From Neodontobutis hainanensis (taxonomy: Eukaryota > Chordata > Actinopteri > Gobiiformes > Odontobutidae), in assembly GCA_024349245.1 (NCBI GenBank), contig JALDNG010000020.1:7200001-7264000 (forward strand): a DNA stretch of 64,000 nt. Reading direction: 5' to 3'. The position numbers were made by a program, and so were the translations under genes. Below, in pieces: positions 1 to 13,212 of this stretch. The first letter of the stretch is position 1, and every line of letters begins with the position of its first letter. The notes below the pieces were generated by a model, which saw nothing but the letters and a program-made list of their open reading frames with translations, was not told the origin of the DNA and did no database searches.

Positions 1-834
1 CAGTACTTCCAACCGGGCTCACAACCACGGACCATGTGTAACCACATCAGCCCAGGACCTTCACATCTAGCATCTTCACCTCCAAGAATCTCTGAGACCA
101 GCCACCTGGGCAGCTGCTGCAACAATTGTTTTGTTGTGTGACCAAAGAATTTCTTCACAAATTGTCAGAAACCGTCTCAGGGAAGCTCATCTGCATGCAC
201 GTTGTCCTCATCGGGGTCTCGACCTGACTGCAGTTTGTCATTGTAACCAACTTGAGTGGACAAATGCTCACGTTCGATGGCATCTGGCACTTTGGAGATG
301 TGTTCTCTTCACGGATAAATCCCGGTTTTCACTGTACAGGGCAGATGGCAGACAGCGTGTATGGCGTTGTGTGTGCGGTTTGCTGATGTCAGCGTTGTGG
401 ATTGAGTGGCCCATGGTGGCGGTGGGGTTATGGTGTGGGCAGGCGTATGTTATGGACAACAAACACAGGTGCATTTTATTAATGGCATTTTGAATGCACA
501 GAGGTACCTGAGGCCCATTGTTGTGCCATTAATCCACAACATTACCTCATGTTACAGCATGATAATGCACGACCCTGTGCAAGTATCTGCACACAATTCC
601 TGGAAGGGGAAAACTCCCAGTTCTTGCATGGCCAGCATACTCACTGAACATGTCTCTAATTGAGCATGTTTTGGATGCTCTGGATCAACTTGTACAATTT
701 TTTCCAGTTCCTGAAATATCTATCAAATTTGCTCATCCATTTAAGAGAGGAGTAGACCAACATCCCACAGACCACAATCAACTCTATGCAAAGGAGGTGT
801 GTCGCTCTGCGTGAGGCATATGGCCAGCCTAAGA
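1..834 (+). pseudogene. Tc1-like transposase remnant (DDE superfamily)
   Basis: The remnant would encode the cut-and-paste transposase of the Tc1 element. Two frames carry most of the recognisable protein. The first (131-493) has VRNRLREAHLHARCPHRGLD and FTDKSRFSLYRADGRQRVW, which include the first catalytic aspartate. The second (406-663) has HGGGGVMVWAGVCYGQ, then IEHV, whose glutamate is the last catalytic residue of the DD34E triad. The usual second aspartate region (QHDNARPH in relatives) is degraded, reading MHDPVQV. The upstream DNA-binding part (1-130) is visible only as broken frames. Frames change around 400-490 and again near 560-660, so no functional protein is possible. Intact relatives are about 340 residues long. 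Confidence 0.85.
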
Positions 835-1076
835 CACACCTGTGCAGTAGTCATGCTCTCTAATCAGAATCTTATTATGCCACACCTGTGAGGTGGATGA
901 ATTATCCTGGCAGAAGAGAAGTGCTCACTAACACAGATTTGGACAGATTTGTGAACAATATTTGAGAGAAATAGATCTTTTGCGTTCATAGAGAAAGTCT
1001 TAGATCTTTGAGTTCAGCTCATTAAAAATGGGGAGAAGTACAAAATTGTGTTGTGTTTATATTTTTGTTTAGTATA
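1..1076 (+). mobile_element. Tc1-like DNA transposon, left part cut by window edge
   Basis: The block carries a decayed Tc1/mariner transposase reading left to right. It ends in an AT-rich terminus (GTGTTTATATTTTTGTTTAG, then TATA) that matches the usual end of fish Tc1-like elements, which insert at TA. The left terminal repeat lies outside the window, so full length cannot be given. Between the transposase remnant and the right end (about 835-1076) is a short non-coding spacer. The element is dead: several frameshifts and stops break the transposase. Seen: transposase homology and the terminal motif. Inferred: the exact right border near 1076. Confidence 0.85.
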
Positions 1077-4000
1077 TTAAAATATTGATACAAAAACAAC
1101 AAAACCATGCCTACCAATTGACTACATAACCACTTTCCTTGTTAGGGTTTGTAACCATGAATTTAATAAATCTACAGTCACACCAAATTGTTCAGTACAA
1201 TAGCTCCTGTGTGTTCCTAATTCCTTACATGAAAGCAGTCATTGCAGTAAACAATAGGGATTTCAAAGCCCCAACAAGGTCACGAAAGGTGTCAGATGTT
1301 GCAATCACAAATATAAAAAAAAGATCCCCATAGCAGAGAGGTTGTTTAAAGTATCTCCTGAGAGTAACATAGGACTTTTCAAAAACAAACAGATGTGAAG
1401 AATAAATAAATAACACAACCTCCTGGATAACAATCCTACTTAGGACATTTGCATTGAGGGAACTGGCACACAGTGGGACAGTGGCAGAATTTCAAGCCTG
1501 CTGACAGCTAAATGAAAGTTCCTGTACAAAGAAAATATTATCAAGCATTGTGAGCAGTTCATTTTCTCTTAGTCAGAAGCAGTATACATTTTAAAGCAGT
1601 CATACTTTGTGCTTTGAAAAACAATTTTGTTATATCTTTAAAATGGTATAGCAAATGTAACGTTTGTTTTCCTATGTATGTATACTATAAACAGTATTAC
1701 CTATACTGCATTTAGGTAATACAGTATATTATGTTGCGACTCAAAAAAAATGTTGAAAGCACATCAGGTTATTTTTTTCTACAAACTGTGAACGTCTAAT
1801 AATATAGAACATAGTTACAAGGCTCAGTAAACTCTGCTGTTGCCCAAGCTTTGTACTTCACCAACTCATAGCACACAAATCTTTGAGATGTAATAACTGT
1901 CATCCTGAAGGTCAAGATTTCAATAGCCTGTCTTCAGAATCTGAGATAGTCCAGGTATGAAGAGATGGAGATAGAATAAGAAAAAAAATGATTATAGTGG
2001 AATCTGGCATTTTCTGGATGAATGCACTTTGGCACACCGAGACTGATTGTGAGTGACACTCTCTGACCAGTCCCAGCCTGTGTGAGCATCTGTGCTGTCA
2101 CAGGCACAGAGGTGGGATGGGGGGCTTGCTTGTGTTATCATGTGCCTGTTATTCCCCAGCTGAATAACTTACAGCCACAAGATTATATTCGACAACACTA
2201 TACACACACACCAAAGTAATGTTGGCATTTCTTCCCTCTTTCACAGAGGTCTTTCAGGTGATTTAACACACCCTTGGCAGCCATGGTGGTGGTCTTAAAC
2301 TCTGGTCCAAAAAGGTTTCAGAAGCTTATTGTTTTTGTAAACTAAACACAGATGACTGTCTTGACACAGGGATGAGGATTTCTACAACTAGATTTGACTG
2401 ATTTTGTAGAGTTGTGTTCCAGCACAAAGGTGATGACAACTAGGAACTAGGTATCTAAAGATTATGAACTGAATTAAACGTACCACAACAATTTACCAAC
2501 ACTGTTGGGATTCCAAAATCTTTTGCCTATACCTTGCTACACATGAAACTTTGCCCTTTAAATATGCTCAAATTTGGCTCCAGCATACATTACCAATGCT
2601 AAATCACTTTTACAATTTACAATATCACACAATATCAGTATAAGTCATAACGAAAGACTGTTTTTTTAGTAAGAAGCAAAGGATAAAACATGTGTCCTTC
2701 CTCCACACTCAGTCCAGCCATTGCTGCCATTTGGCAACATCTGCTGACCTGCATCAGTCAATGAGAGGAAGGTGACCTGCTGAGGCCAGGTCAATGATAA
2801 TCTACAGGACACAGATCCAATAAAATTAACATTATGTCTGTAAACCCTTTGTCATTAAAAAATCTATTACACAGAAAAATGGTCTGAATTTAATCAGGAA
2901 TATTTCTGTCAAGATGAACAAATATAAAATGTTCTCATCAGTCCAGTTATACAGGTAAAAAGTCACACTTTTACATGTTGATTTTATATGTATGTACTGT
3001 ATGTAGAAGTATATGTACGTTGTGGCACATTGTGTTATATTGCTCACTGTCATTTTGTGGTTTATAGAAAGAAATGATACACGACAGCATTTCTGGGCTA
3101 TCTTTGTCTGAACTGACCTTTTGGACGGATTTCCAGTGGATCTCAGCGATGCTGTCAGTTGTAGCTGCGAGTTTATGATGCAACCTCTCAGCCTTCATAA
3201 AACCACAAGTCTAAGAATCATCACACATGTTTTTTTTTTTTTTTTAGTTTGACTTCTTCTTTTTTGTTAGACATCCAGATGCTTACTGTTAAATGTCTAC
3301 ATGAACATGACAAACATATGAGGCTTTAATGTGACTATAATTCAAAGCAGTGGGTTAATTATAGTCTTCATCTGTTGCAACGAAAAACAAAGAAAGGGTT
3401 TCAGAGCATGAAGAAGCAGTTAGGCTGCTTTTCTTCTCTGGTTTGTTGACCTAAGTCAGGATGACATGTTCACCTCTTATCCTCAGTACCTATTTTTGGA
3501 TGACTGTAACTGACTCTGACATTGCTAGAGGCAGCACTTCCTTTGTATTACTCACAATATAAAATCCTACAAATGCACTTTGCCTCATATTTAGCAAAGC
3601 CCCTCCTAAAAAAACAAAAACAAAAAAACAACAGGTGGAAGTCTGCAAGACATAATAAATTGCTTTCTCCTGGTTTAAAAACAAAATGTGCATTATCTTC
3701 ATTATCTTAAAATAAGGTTTTCTTCCTAAACCACATCAATCTTTATTGACTAAGAATAATAATAAATGGAACTAAAATAACTTTAAATAACTTTATGGAG
3801 TCCATTGTGAGCTATACCGTATATGGCACTAAAGGTAGAGACTAAAGGTCATTACTCTTCCTAATGTATACTTATTATTTAACCTAACCGTTAATGATCT
3901 TTTTTTTGTTGTAAAGTGGTATCATAAATATTTGAAAACAAAGTCAGCTCTTAGTTCCGTATTACTAACTCTATAGCGTTAGAAAGATTTGTAAATCAGA

Positions 4001-7000
4001 GACTGAGACAGCTCCTATATGTCAAAGAGTGACACAGGTGGGTTAATACTTCAGACACTGTGCTAGTCCAGTGAACTACACCCCCATAATGCACCTGTGG
4101 TCTTAGGTTTGATGATGACACACATAAAGCCTTATGGTTGGTGTGGATAGTAAAAAGACATGTGTGAAGTTAAATGTTGTATAGTTTTATGCACTATGAG
4201 TCTGACTGGAGTTGTAAAATGTGCTGTATTTTGCAGCATTGCAAGCATATTCACTCTAGGGCCACTGAAGCGTTTCACTTTAGTAATGTAAAAAAAAACA
4301 TGCATTATGCACTACCTCTGCATCTTAAGTAGGAATAAATAGGAAAAAACAAAAATCCTCTGACGTTTTACTGTGATGGTGTCTTTTTCAGTTACAACTT
4401 GAACTTCATATGCATTGCTTATGTTGCTGCTTGTACTTTTTGAATGGTTTGTCTGAATCCACATATCATGTATAGTTTTCCATTTTTATGGATCTGCTCC
4501 AGTATTTAATTGGTTCATTCTTGGTGGAGATGATCAATAAACATTATCTTCAAGAACACCCGAGGGTGCTGAAACAGTATGTCTGAGAGTTTGTGATTGA
4601 TTAGGACGTACATAGTGAATAATCTACCAATAAAAAGTTCTATTTAAGCAGTCGCGGGGAACTTCATGTGGCTTGGCAGAAAGAAGTTAGGAAAAAGAGA
4701 ACAGAGTCAACCTGAAACTCATTTTAATCAACCTTTCCTCAGCCCACATAATGGGTTACATTTTGCCATCTAGTCCATCATGATAATAACCTTTGCTTTG
4801 GCGTGGTGCAATCAGTTTGACTCTGTATCAAAATTTGAATCTTAGAATGTAGCACAAAGAAGTCTTTCAGAGGCTTGATAGAGAAGGAGGGTCCTGGGGA
4901 CGTGACCAATGGAATCAAATATGCCTGAAGATTAAAACCCGCTTTGGCCATTTAGACGGAAACAGAAAGGAATTTCAATAATCAAAGGTGTTCGCATGAA
5001 AGCCATTGAAGCTTGCTTCAATCTTGTGCTGTTTTTCAGCAACTGATGAAATTAAAGAGATGCAGATAACATGGTTCAAACAAAGTCTCTTACATGGATG
5101 GTTCACATGCTGCATTGTTCTCCCTTACCACATTTGGTTTGTTTTATTATTTTCACTAGAATCATCAAACTGTGGCAAAACAAACAATAGTCTGCCTGAA
5201 TCTGACGGTAAGCAAGGTCCACACTAATACATAGGGTTAACTCTTATCTGTCTTATATGATGTGAAAGCAGGAGGTTTTTGCTGGTTGTCATTTTTGGAT
5301 ATAAAAAGAGGAAAACTAAATGGTATCCTTGGCAACCAGTTATTTCCAATCCATCAGCTTTTGCTAAAACATACATAATACATAATTGTTAGTAGTGTGG
5401 ATGGAGATCATTAGAATGAAACATAAAGTGGACTTCAGAATTTAAATTAGCAAAATGTAAGGAAAGGAAGTTAACCTTAATCACTTACTTCTTCGTTTAG
5501 GATAAAGTGCCCTTGTCCAATGACTGAGACTAAGGTCCTGTGTTCTTATGTAACATGTTTTGGCTGTATCTGTGTCTGTGTGCTGGCTGTGCAAGTGCTC
5601 AGACCTGTAGCGACCGCGGGATGCTGAGCGCCTCTGAGAGCTTGCTTCTATTTATAATGCACAGGCCACTCGGCTGTCCTCATGAATAAACCTTACTGGG
5701 ATGAATGCTTCCCACTGGGACCACAATATGGAAGCGAATGGGAGGCTAATGTCCGCACTTCCATCACACCAACATGGTGCACAGCCTTGGCTTCCGCAAC
5801 AACAAAATAAATGAAAGAAAGTGGGAAATAAAATACAAAAAATGTATTATTTTAGTTAGCACTATCAAACTGTATCTTTTAATCATGCAAAACAGTGCTT
5901 TAGGGTATGAAATATTTACAAATTGCCCTACTTCTTGGGACTAAATGGTTGTTAAAACCCAAACATACAAACTTCGGAACTGAAAAGGCAATAGGTCATA
6001 ACAAATGTTTTAAATATATTGTTTTTGAAAATTAATAGAGGGCAAGACATGCTCAAAGGGGAAAATTTTGCTGCATTTCCGTGCCACTATATGTGCATTG
6101 ATAATTGGTTTCCATGTTTCTGAGACAAACCAAAGAGTGTGCATGCTCACTACAGCTCTCCAATTGTTACGCATAAATAGAAAATATATATATATTCAAG
6201 AGATGCATGAAGCTGTCTTATAAAGCTTCATCAAAAGGGAAATTCTGAGTTTTAGCTAACAATGTTGAAAAAAGGTGGGTGGCTGCTTCTAATTTTTATA
6301 ATTAAAAATTGAAATAACTAGAAAGATATTATGTTGTGTTCTAGTTTTAAACACATTGAGCACACGAGCTTGTGATAACAACACCAGCCTGTGACAGATG
6401 CCTATGAATTGCTTGTTGTTCAGACTTAGAAAATGCCAGTCACTGCCATTGCCTTCTCTTTATATTTAATACCACAACAGCAGCACCAATTTACTTTTTA
6501 ATTTCCATCTCCAACTACGAACAAAACAAGCGGCTGAATCTGTAAACAACTGTCTATGTTTTTTTCCAACTCACTGCTTTGATGTGACCCTAAGGTGCTG
6601 CCAAAGGGATTGACAACATGCTCCTGCAGGGCTCTGGATTTGGAATAAATCACAGAGACAGGCCCTACCCTCTTGCTTCTGTGCTCCTGGACACTAATAT
6701 ATCTACCGTATAGCTCCCTGCCCCAGTCACTTGGCTCAGATGAGAAAAACGACAAGGTGCCTAGGGGGGAAATGAATTGGATGCATGCAATTTACTAATA
6801 TACGAGAGAAATAACACCTCATAAATGTTGGGTAAGAGGAAGACGTTGGCAATTTGACAGCAATTAATTTATTCTCAACAACACACAGTTTACAAAATAG
6901 AATGAAGGTGTGACCTGACACCTCCGGCTTAAATCAGAAAGAAATAATGTCAAAGCTCCGAGAAGAGGCATAACTGATTGAAGTGGTGTTGAATGAGGAA

Positions 7001-7612
7001 AACATTAGGTAAAGTTGGTGAACTGTAAATGGTGATAATGAGGTCAGAAAAAGGTTAGCCTCATATTGTGTTCTTCAACCAAAGAATTAAGCATTTTAAA
7101 AGTGGCTCCCTACACAGTTGCATAATTTAACAATTACAAATTAACCAAAGCTCACATTTTCCTTGCTGTTCTTTTCCAACAATAACTTTCACTTGTGGTG
7201 CATACCAAATAGGGTCTTCATTTTTTGGTTGTTTTTTTTTATAACTTTTTGTCAGAAATGGTCACAGCAGGGATTCGCCTTGTGCATTATCCACAGATTA
7301 ATGCAAAACCAGTTGGCAGATAATCCTGTGGCTGCATCACATCTTATTTCACGGGTAAATAAAGAATCAAGAACACATTAGGCGTTACTCATATTGAATC
7401 AACTTACTATAACCTTTGCTAGCTACACTATAACCTTATTTGCACATATGACATAATATAATTTTTTGTTTCAAATGCTTGTTAACTATTTATGCCATAA
7501 GTCACATGACCTCTCAAAATATCTCTGCCTCCTCCATATTTTATGCCTCTTGCCTAATTTAAAGGGAAGAATTAGAGCATAAAATGACTTAGCTCTCTAT
7601 GGAGGAGGAGCA

Positions 7613-7614
<2 letters not shown>
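1077..7614. other. Gene-free AT-rich DNA
   Basis: No exon, tRNA or recognisable transposon was found in this stretch. It holds short homopolymer runs (for example T16 at 3230-3245), a perfect 10-bp inverted repeat at 1694-1722 and an 8-bp one at 6207-6231. All open frames are short and have no recognisable domain. Confidence 0.5.
1694..1722. repeat. Perfect 10-bp inverted repeat with 9-nt loop
   Basis: GTATTACCTA (1694-1703) is repeated as its exact reverse complement TAGGTAATAC (1713-1722), with a 9-nt spacer. It could form a hairpin or bind a dimeric protein. No transposon ends were recognised around it. Confidence 0.6.

Positions 7615-7663
<49 letters not shown>
7615..7663. repeat. (CA)n dinucleotide microsatellite
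   Basis: An uninterrupted AC/CA tract of about 24 units. Long perfect CA tracts like this are common in fish genomes and usually length-polymorphic. Confidence 0.98.
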
Positions 7664-7664
<1 letters not shown>

Positions 7665-10289
7665 CATTAAGCGTGATCCTGTTGCTCACCCCAAGCTCAT
7701 GCCAACAAAAGCCACAGCTCCATTAATGCACAATGCAAGCATGTCCAAATCAAAGGCTCACTTACATCACAGATGTCCCACTGTGATTTGGCCAAATATG
7801 GCAATTCATTTCCGTTCTATGTCAAGATCTTTAAGCAGAAGTCGCCTGGGGTTTCAAAACATAACATACGACACGGCGAGGGAAGTGAGCCATCTCGAGG
7901 AATAAAAAAATATGATTAAGACGATTGTATTCTGGTGCCAAAATATACTGGATAAGGATTAACCAATGAGATTATGGAATTGAAAATATTCTGTCCATGT
8001 CAGAAAAACTTTCATGAATGACTTTCAACTGGCTACACACATTGCAGTTGCATGGCAGTGTAACATTTACGGTTGACTATATTTTAGAAAACTTATAACA
8101 AGAGGATTAATACCGTTAATTAAAACCGTTCGTTGGGACAATGTACATTGAAGGACACAAATTTGTAAAAAATAAAAAAAAACGTTGTTATTAAGATAGA
8201 AACGCACTGTCATTGTTAGTAATTATAGGCTATATATAAATGTTTAAAATAAGTTCTCTGTAGCATGTATCCCCTTGAAACAATAAGCAGCAGTGGGATG
8301 AGCCAAAGAGTGATGCATTCATACGGGCACACCCGTTAATCTGCACACACACTAAGTACTACACTTGTCAGCACACCATGACAGCCCTGAACCCTGAATG
8401 GGAAACAATACATTAACTCTACGATATGCAATGGCCCATAATCTTAATCTCACTTCACTGGTCTTTTTTCATGTCAGACATAAGACACGCCTGCAGCTGC
8501 CATAATGTTCCCAAGACATAAGGATCAAGCATTTGTTATCATATCTAGCAACAAACACACACTGTGGTAGACATATCTTGGTCGTTTATGTGGATTTCAT
8601 GTTATTACATTTCTGACACGTGCACATAAAAGAAGTCATTGTACACTTTAGAGCATTTATATGTTAAAATATAGAGCAAAAGCATTGACCTCTACATGAA
8701 ACACCACTGCGTAGCCTCCAGAGGTTCTATGGGCTGATCCCACTGCACAATAACTGGATGTAAAACATGCATGAGCAGCTTCTACCGTCAGGGGGTGTGT
8801 TTATTTATGCAGTTGCCACATCTCTTAGATAACACTAATACAAATGCAGCACTAGGATCTTTCTAGTTTATGTTTTGTTGTGGCCATTTCAGCATTTCCA
8901 TTTTCTGCTAAAATGTTTTTCTTTTCACATCCAATGTACAGAAATCCTGTTGTGGCTGTTATTATTCTATTAGTATTTTTTACATAACACTTTTGGGTGT
9001 TAAAAGGACTCGCGTAAAGCATTGCGTTCCTCACACCAGATGCACATATTAGTGCTCATTGCCCAGCCAGTCATTTCAAATGTAGGAAATCCATTAAACA
9101 TGCATCATTGATTTTCATTGCATTATGTGCTGTCTTAGTTGTTGAATGTGTTTAAAAAAGAACAATGTTTTTTGTGGTAAACAAAATTCAAATCAGGCTC
9201 TTTATTTCTTAGCCCTTTATGAAGGTTTTATTATATCTTTGAAAAATACATTTCTCTCCCAAAATTTGTTTTCATAAGAAATGCTTGACAGATATATTTT
9301 TTTTAATGATAACAACCCTTTTGGCCATTTGCACCAAAACAGATTTGCAAGGACATTACAACATCTAAATGTGATGTGAGTACAGCATTTGGGAAGAATC
9401 TATTATTAATAAAGTCCAGCTGCAATGCTCACCAAAATAGGTTAAGGGTTACAACACAATAAAAAGGCAAAAAGAATGTCTACAAAGTGCATTTATATAT
9501 TTTCTTATTCCAAACAAACAGGAGGGTCATGTTACCACACAGCCTTTAATTCTTGCTATTGTAGTACTTATTTACTTACTTATATTTATTAGAAATAATA
9601 GCCTAATATAAGTTGTTATACCTAATAACAACCCTAGAGTACCCCTAATTATAATTTATATACCCCTCTATACCCCTTTACCTACACATTTGAGTAATGC
9701 ACAGTTAGTGTTCCTTGTGCTTCAACTGGATTCTTGCAAGATTTGTGAGTTTACAAATTTGCTAACATCAATCATGACCTGCAGCAAGCAAAGTATTCAC
9801 GGTCCGAACTCAGGCTTCATCGGTTCGGCGTGTCCAATGATGTTGCAGCACTGACAGGTCTGGGCGTGTTTAAGGTTTCAAGATGTAGGCTAGCAACCGT
9901 TTTACCAATATTACCAAAACAACATGTCACTGCTCTGACTGGATAGCTGCAGTTAATAATCCAAATCACCCACTAGGTGTTCATTCAAAGTACCTGCTCT
10001 TTTGCAAAAGCTTTTTAACAAGAGCCCTCCCAGATGTTTCTGTGGAACAGGCTGTGTTCTGTCGAGCAGTTCTATCTGGCAGAGTCAGGTTTTTAACATC
10101 TGCCATCCGTATAAGAAATATTGATTGATTGTTTGTTATTTTGTTTGAGTAATTTGTATTTTCAAGATTTGTTTGTTGTGTATTTCAGAGATGTATCCTA
10201 ACACATACAGGAATATTTGGCAAGCTATGTGCACAGCGTCTGTAACTCATTCATTCAATTCATTCATAATATATTTCTGGGATTATTAA
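7664..10289. other. Gene-free DNA, nothing recognisable
   Basis: AT-rich unique sequence. No coding exon or transposon is supported. A slightly more CpG-containing patch lies at about 9790-9900, with no assignable identity. Confidence 0.45.
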
Positions 10290-10305
10290 GTGTATTTTCA
10301 TCATC

Positions 10306-10621
10306 ATGCTTCTTTATAGTTCTATTATATGTATCATGCAGAGTGAACATCTCTTAAGTGTTTGTTCTGTTGCACTGGTCGGATCTAAACTCTGGAACTC
10401 TTTGCCCAGTGGATTACATTTTATCACTGACCCGCCTCTGTTTAAAGTCAAATTAAAGACCAACTTATTCAGAATGTTTTTTATCACTTAGTGGCTCTGT
10501 GATACTGCTGTTTTTATTGTGGTAATGTGCTTTTTAAACCTATTTGTAATTATGTTAATATTTTTTAAAATGTTGTACAACACTGTTGTAAGGTGCTATA
10601 TAAATAAATGATTGATTGATT
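10306..10621 (+). mobile_element. 5'-truncated LINE 3' end (L2/CR1-like)
   Basis: The block begins with the last codons of a non-LTR retrotransposon ORF2. GSKLWNSLPSGLHF and FKVKLKTNLFRMFF match the conserved tail WNSLP...FK..LKT.LF of L2/CR1-type proteins, followed by a TAG stop at 10489-10491. A 3' UTR of about 130 bp follows, ending in TGCTATATAAATAAATGATTG and a short ATTG-repeat tail, the usual 3' end of these fish elements. Everything upstream of the last roughly 60 codons is missing, as expected for 5' truncation during reverse transcription. A second copy of the same 3' UTR lies at 11716-11851. Clade assignment is from the protein tail and the terminal repeat and is not certain. Confidence 0.75.
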
Positions 10622-11715
10622 AAAGAAGACAGAAAGACAATGGACTGGGTTTCTAGAGCTCTGGTTGCTGTGTTTAAATACCAAAAACAACATGTCTGCT
10701 TGCTCCATTGATTACATAAATAAACATTAAATACAAAAACTATTGTTTGCTCATTTTATGGAAGGACGTTCTATATAAAGGGTTTAAGAAATTGGAAATT
10801 GTATTCAGCTGTTTTTAGTGCTAATTGGTGTCAACCATAATTTCAGAATGTTGCAATGTCTGTGACTTCATGGAGTGCTTTTTTTTTTTTTTTTATTTCT
10901 CTCCACACTCATCCATGGCGTTTACTTTGTCACTTGGGCGGATGCAAAAAACTGGGCTGTTCCGCACCAGAGGGAGAGGACGTCTCAAGGGAGCATTGGC
11001 GACAGACGTGATTATCATCCATCTGTTCAATTAGCTGTCAGCTTTCCTCACAAATGAATGAAAAGAGGAGAAATATTAAGTGCACTGATAAAGCCAAGTT
11101 CAAATTTAAAAAGTATCTTTGTGCATTTGAAAGAAATAGACACATGAAATGCAGAAAAAAAATATATTGTTCTCATGTCCTACAAGAGCTTCACAAAATA
11201 TGCATAATATCAATATCTTACATCTCTGACAAGTGATAAGAATAATGAGCTTTTCTTTTTTCTCCACCGAATTCAAGGAAATCACATTCTCCGTGTTACA
11301 GATGTAAGTCTCATTATCTGACCTGAGTTTCTTCACTTCAATTCCCACAGTCTTTGCTCACTAAGCACATCAGTCTGATTAAAGAACTTTTCTAGGAGAC
11401 TAAGCTTGTTTTATGCCTGGGTCCTGTGTTATCACACTATAAGCACAGCCCTGTGCTTTAGTGGCCAAACAGATAGTGTAGCCTCTGCATCCCAAAGCTG
11501 GCTTTAGCCCAGACAGCAGCTCATCACCTCCTTTTCCTCGGGATCAGTTTAAAGCAGCCCAGAACTCAGAAAAATACTGTGTAGAAACTGGTAAATGGAC
11601 AACACTCATCAAAAATGTGCCTCAGATTCCACAGCCAAGAAGCAACAAAACATGCAATATTTAAAGAGGAAATGACACGTAATATTTTAACATCCAGTAA
11701 TGTTTGCTTTATTTG
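10622..11715. other. Spacer between two LINE tails
   Basis: Holds a T-run at about 10879-10895 and a non-repetitive, slightly GC-richer patch at about 11340-11590. No gene is supported. Confidence 0.4.
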
Positions 11716-11851
11716 ACACTTGCTCTGTTTTTATTGTGGTAATGTGCATTTTTTGTAATTATGTTTATTTTAATATTTTTTTATGTTGTACAGCACTTTG
11801 GTCAGTCTCTGGTTGTTGTAGGGTGCTATATAAATAAACGATTGATTGATT
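11716..11851 (+). mobile_element. Second LINE 3' UTR fragment, same family
   Basis: It repeats the 3' UTR of the copy at 10490-10621: CTGTTTTTATTGTGGTAATG, then a TGTTGTACA motif, then GTGCTATATAAATAAACG and the ATTGATTGATT tail. No ORF2 codons remain. Its orientation matches the upstream copy. It retains the stretch TACAGCACTTTGGTCAGTCT, which is shortened in the first copy, so the two are separate insertions of one family rather than a recent local duplication. Confidence 0.75.
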
Positions 11852-12842
11852 ATGTTTGCCTCCTTTTTTTTTTGCTCCTGGAGGTCTTTGCTGTCCATTG
11901 TGTCTTACAGCAGAGTTGCCATAAAAGAGTCTTTAAGTGTTCAGAACATATCTTAAAAAATCCCATCATATGGAGCTCATAATGTAGCTCCAACATTCTT
12001 AAATGGCAGAGGAGAGTGTGTTTCTACTATATTATTTTGATAATGCATGAAGAGGAAATTTTTAGAAAAATATTGCCTTTGATTTCAGCTTGATGCGCAA
12101 AAGAAAATACTATTTTCCGTGTCTATTGTCGGAAAGTTCATTAATAAATGATTGTATCCAAATGTGAGTGCGACTTCAAGGGCGTGTTGGTGTGAGTCCT
12201 AAAGGACAGACCTAAAATACTGTCAGGTCAGCTTAGCATCAAAAAGAGCCCGAGTCCATCAGCAGCTGCCATCCGTGAGACTGGCTGTTTGGTTATGTTT
12301 CCGTGACAACAGCATATATATCCACTGCATATTTTATGAGTTGTTGAGTTCAGGGAGGTGGTGTTGTGGTCATTTGCATGCACATATTTCAGTTATGTAA
12401 ATAGTATCAGTTGGTGCACAGACAACACACTGGTTTTAGGCTTTTATTTAAGATAAATTCAAGGCCCAGATATTTATTTCTTATTTTGTATTTCTTGTAT
12501 CATATTCCCTATTTTAAAGGAGCCACTAAATTTAAGAGACAATGTAACATGTAACTGTGTTAAGCCGGACACTATCCTTATTTTTCCAGTACAAGACAAG
12601 TCTTTATAATGAGATGGCAAGAGCAGCTTGATGCTTTGTTTGTGCCACAGTATTGATTACAGAACTACATACATTGTTTTGTTGCCTCAGAAGTGAAGCT
12701 GGGAAATGTATGCTGCTGTTATGCTTTTCCCTTTGTATAAAAAGCTCCAGTCACTAGCTCTGCAGCCTTGAGCAATAAAGTTTATTGCTATTATGTCTTA
12801 AATACTATGAAAGAAATCATGCAGATGCAAATTACTCATGTG
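11852..12842. other. Gene-free DNA
   Basis: No exon or repeat family recognised between the LINE tail and the LTR-like block. Confidence 0.4.
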
Positions 12843-13212
12843 TGTTAAGTCAGTAGCTCCTCGGTGATTGTGACTGGCTAGAATTGTGCACACAAAGGAG
12901 GCAAGAGGTACACATTTATAAAGCTAATAATTTATTGCAATGGAAGTGAGACAACACCTCAGCTGAGCTCTAACATGGCGAGTTAGTAGAGTCTTGGTGG
13001 ATAGCTGGCTCCACTCTTTTTTTTATCAACAGCTGGAGGAAATGGAGGTCTGAGTTTGTGGGTGTGCCTCTGTGCCTTATATACCATTGGGCTTGTAACT
13101 GATTGGCCCCTTGAGGCAGCAACAAGCAGCCTGAGATCTCTGGAGTCTTGTAGTTATTTAGGAGGGAAGGTAGGCTCTGAGTGCGGCAGAGACCCTTGGT
13201 GTTTTTGCAACA
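12843..13212 (-). mobile_element. Candidate solo LTR, minus strand
   Basis: Read on the minus strand, this 370-bp block has the layout of an LTR. CCAAT boxes (plus-strand ATTGG at 13102-13106 and 13086-13090) are followed by TATATAAGG (plus 13076-13084), then about 140 bases later AATAAA (plus 12931-12936), then a short tail. It begins TGTT and ends AACA, matching the TG...CA ends of LTRs with a 4-bp inverted repeat. No gag, pol or primer-binding site adjoins either end, so if real it is a solo LTR. I found no clear target-site duplication, which weakens the call. It could instead be a TATA-containing promoter with a nearby poly(A) signal. Confidence 0.4.

Noticed and set aside
6207..6231. 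8-bp inverted repeat ATGAAGCT/AGCTTCAT
   Set aside because: Short, isolated and expected by chance in a window this long.
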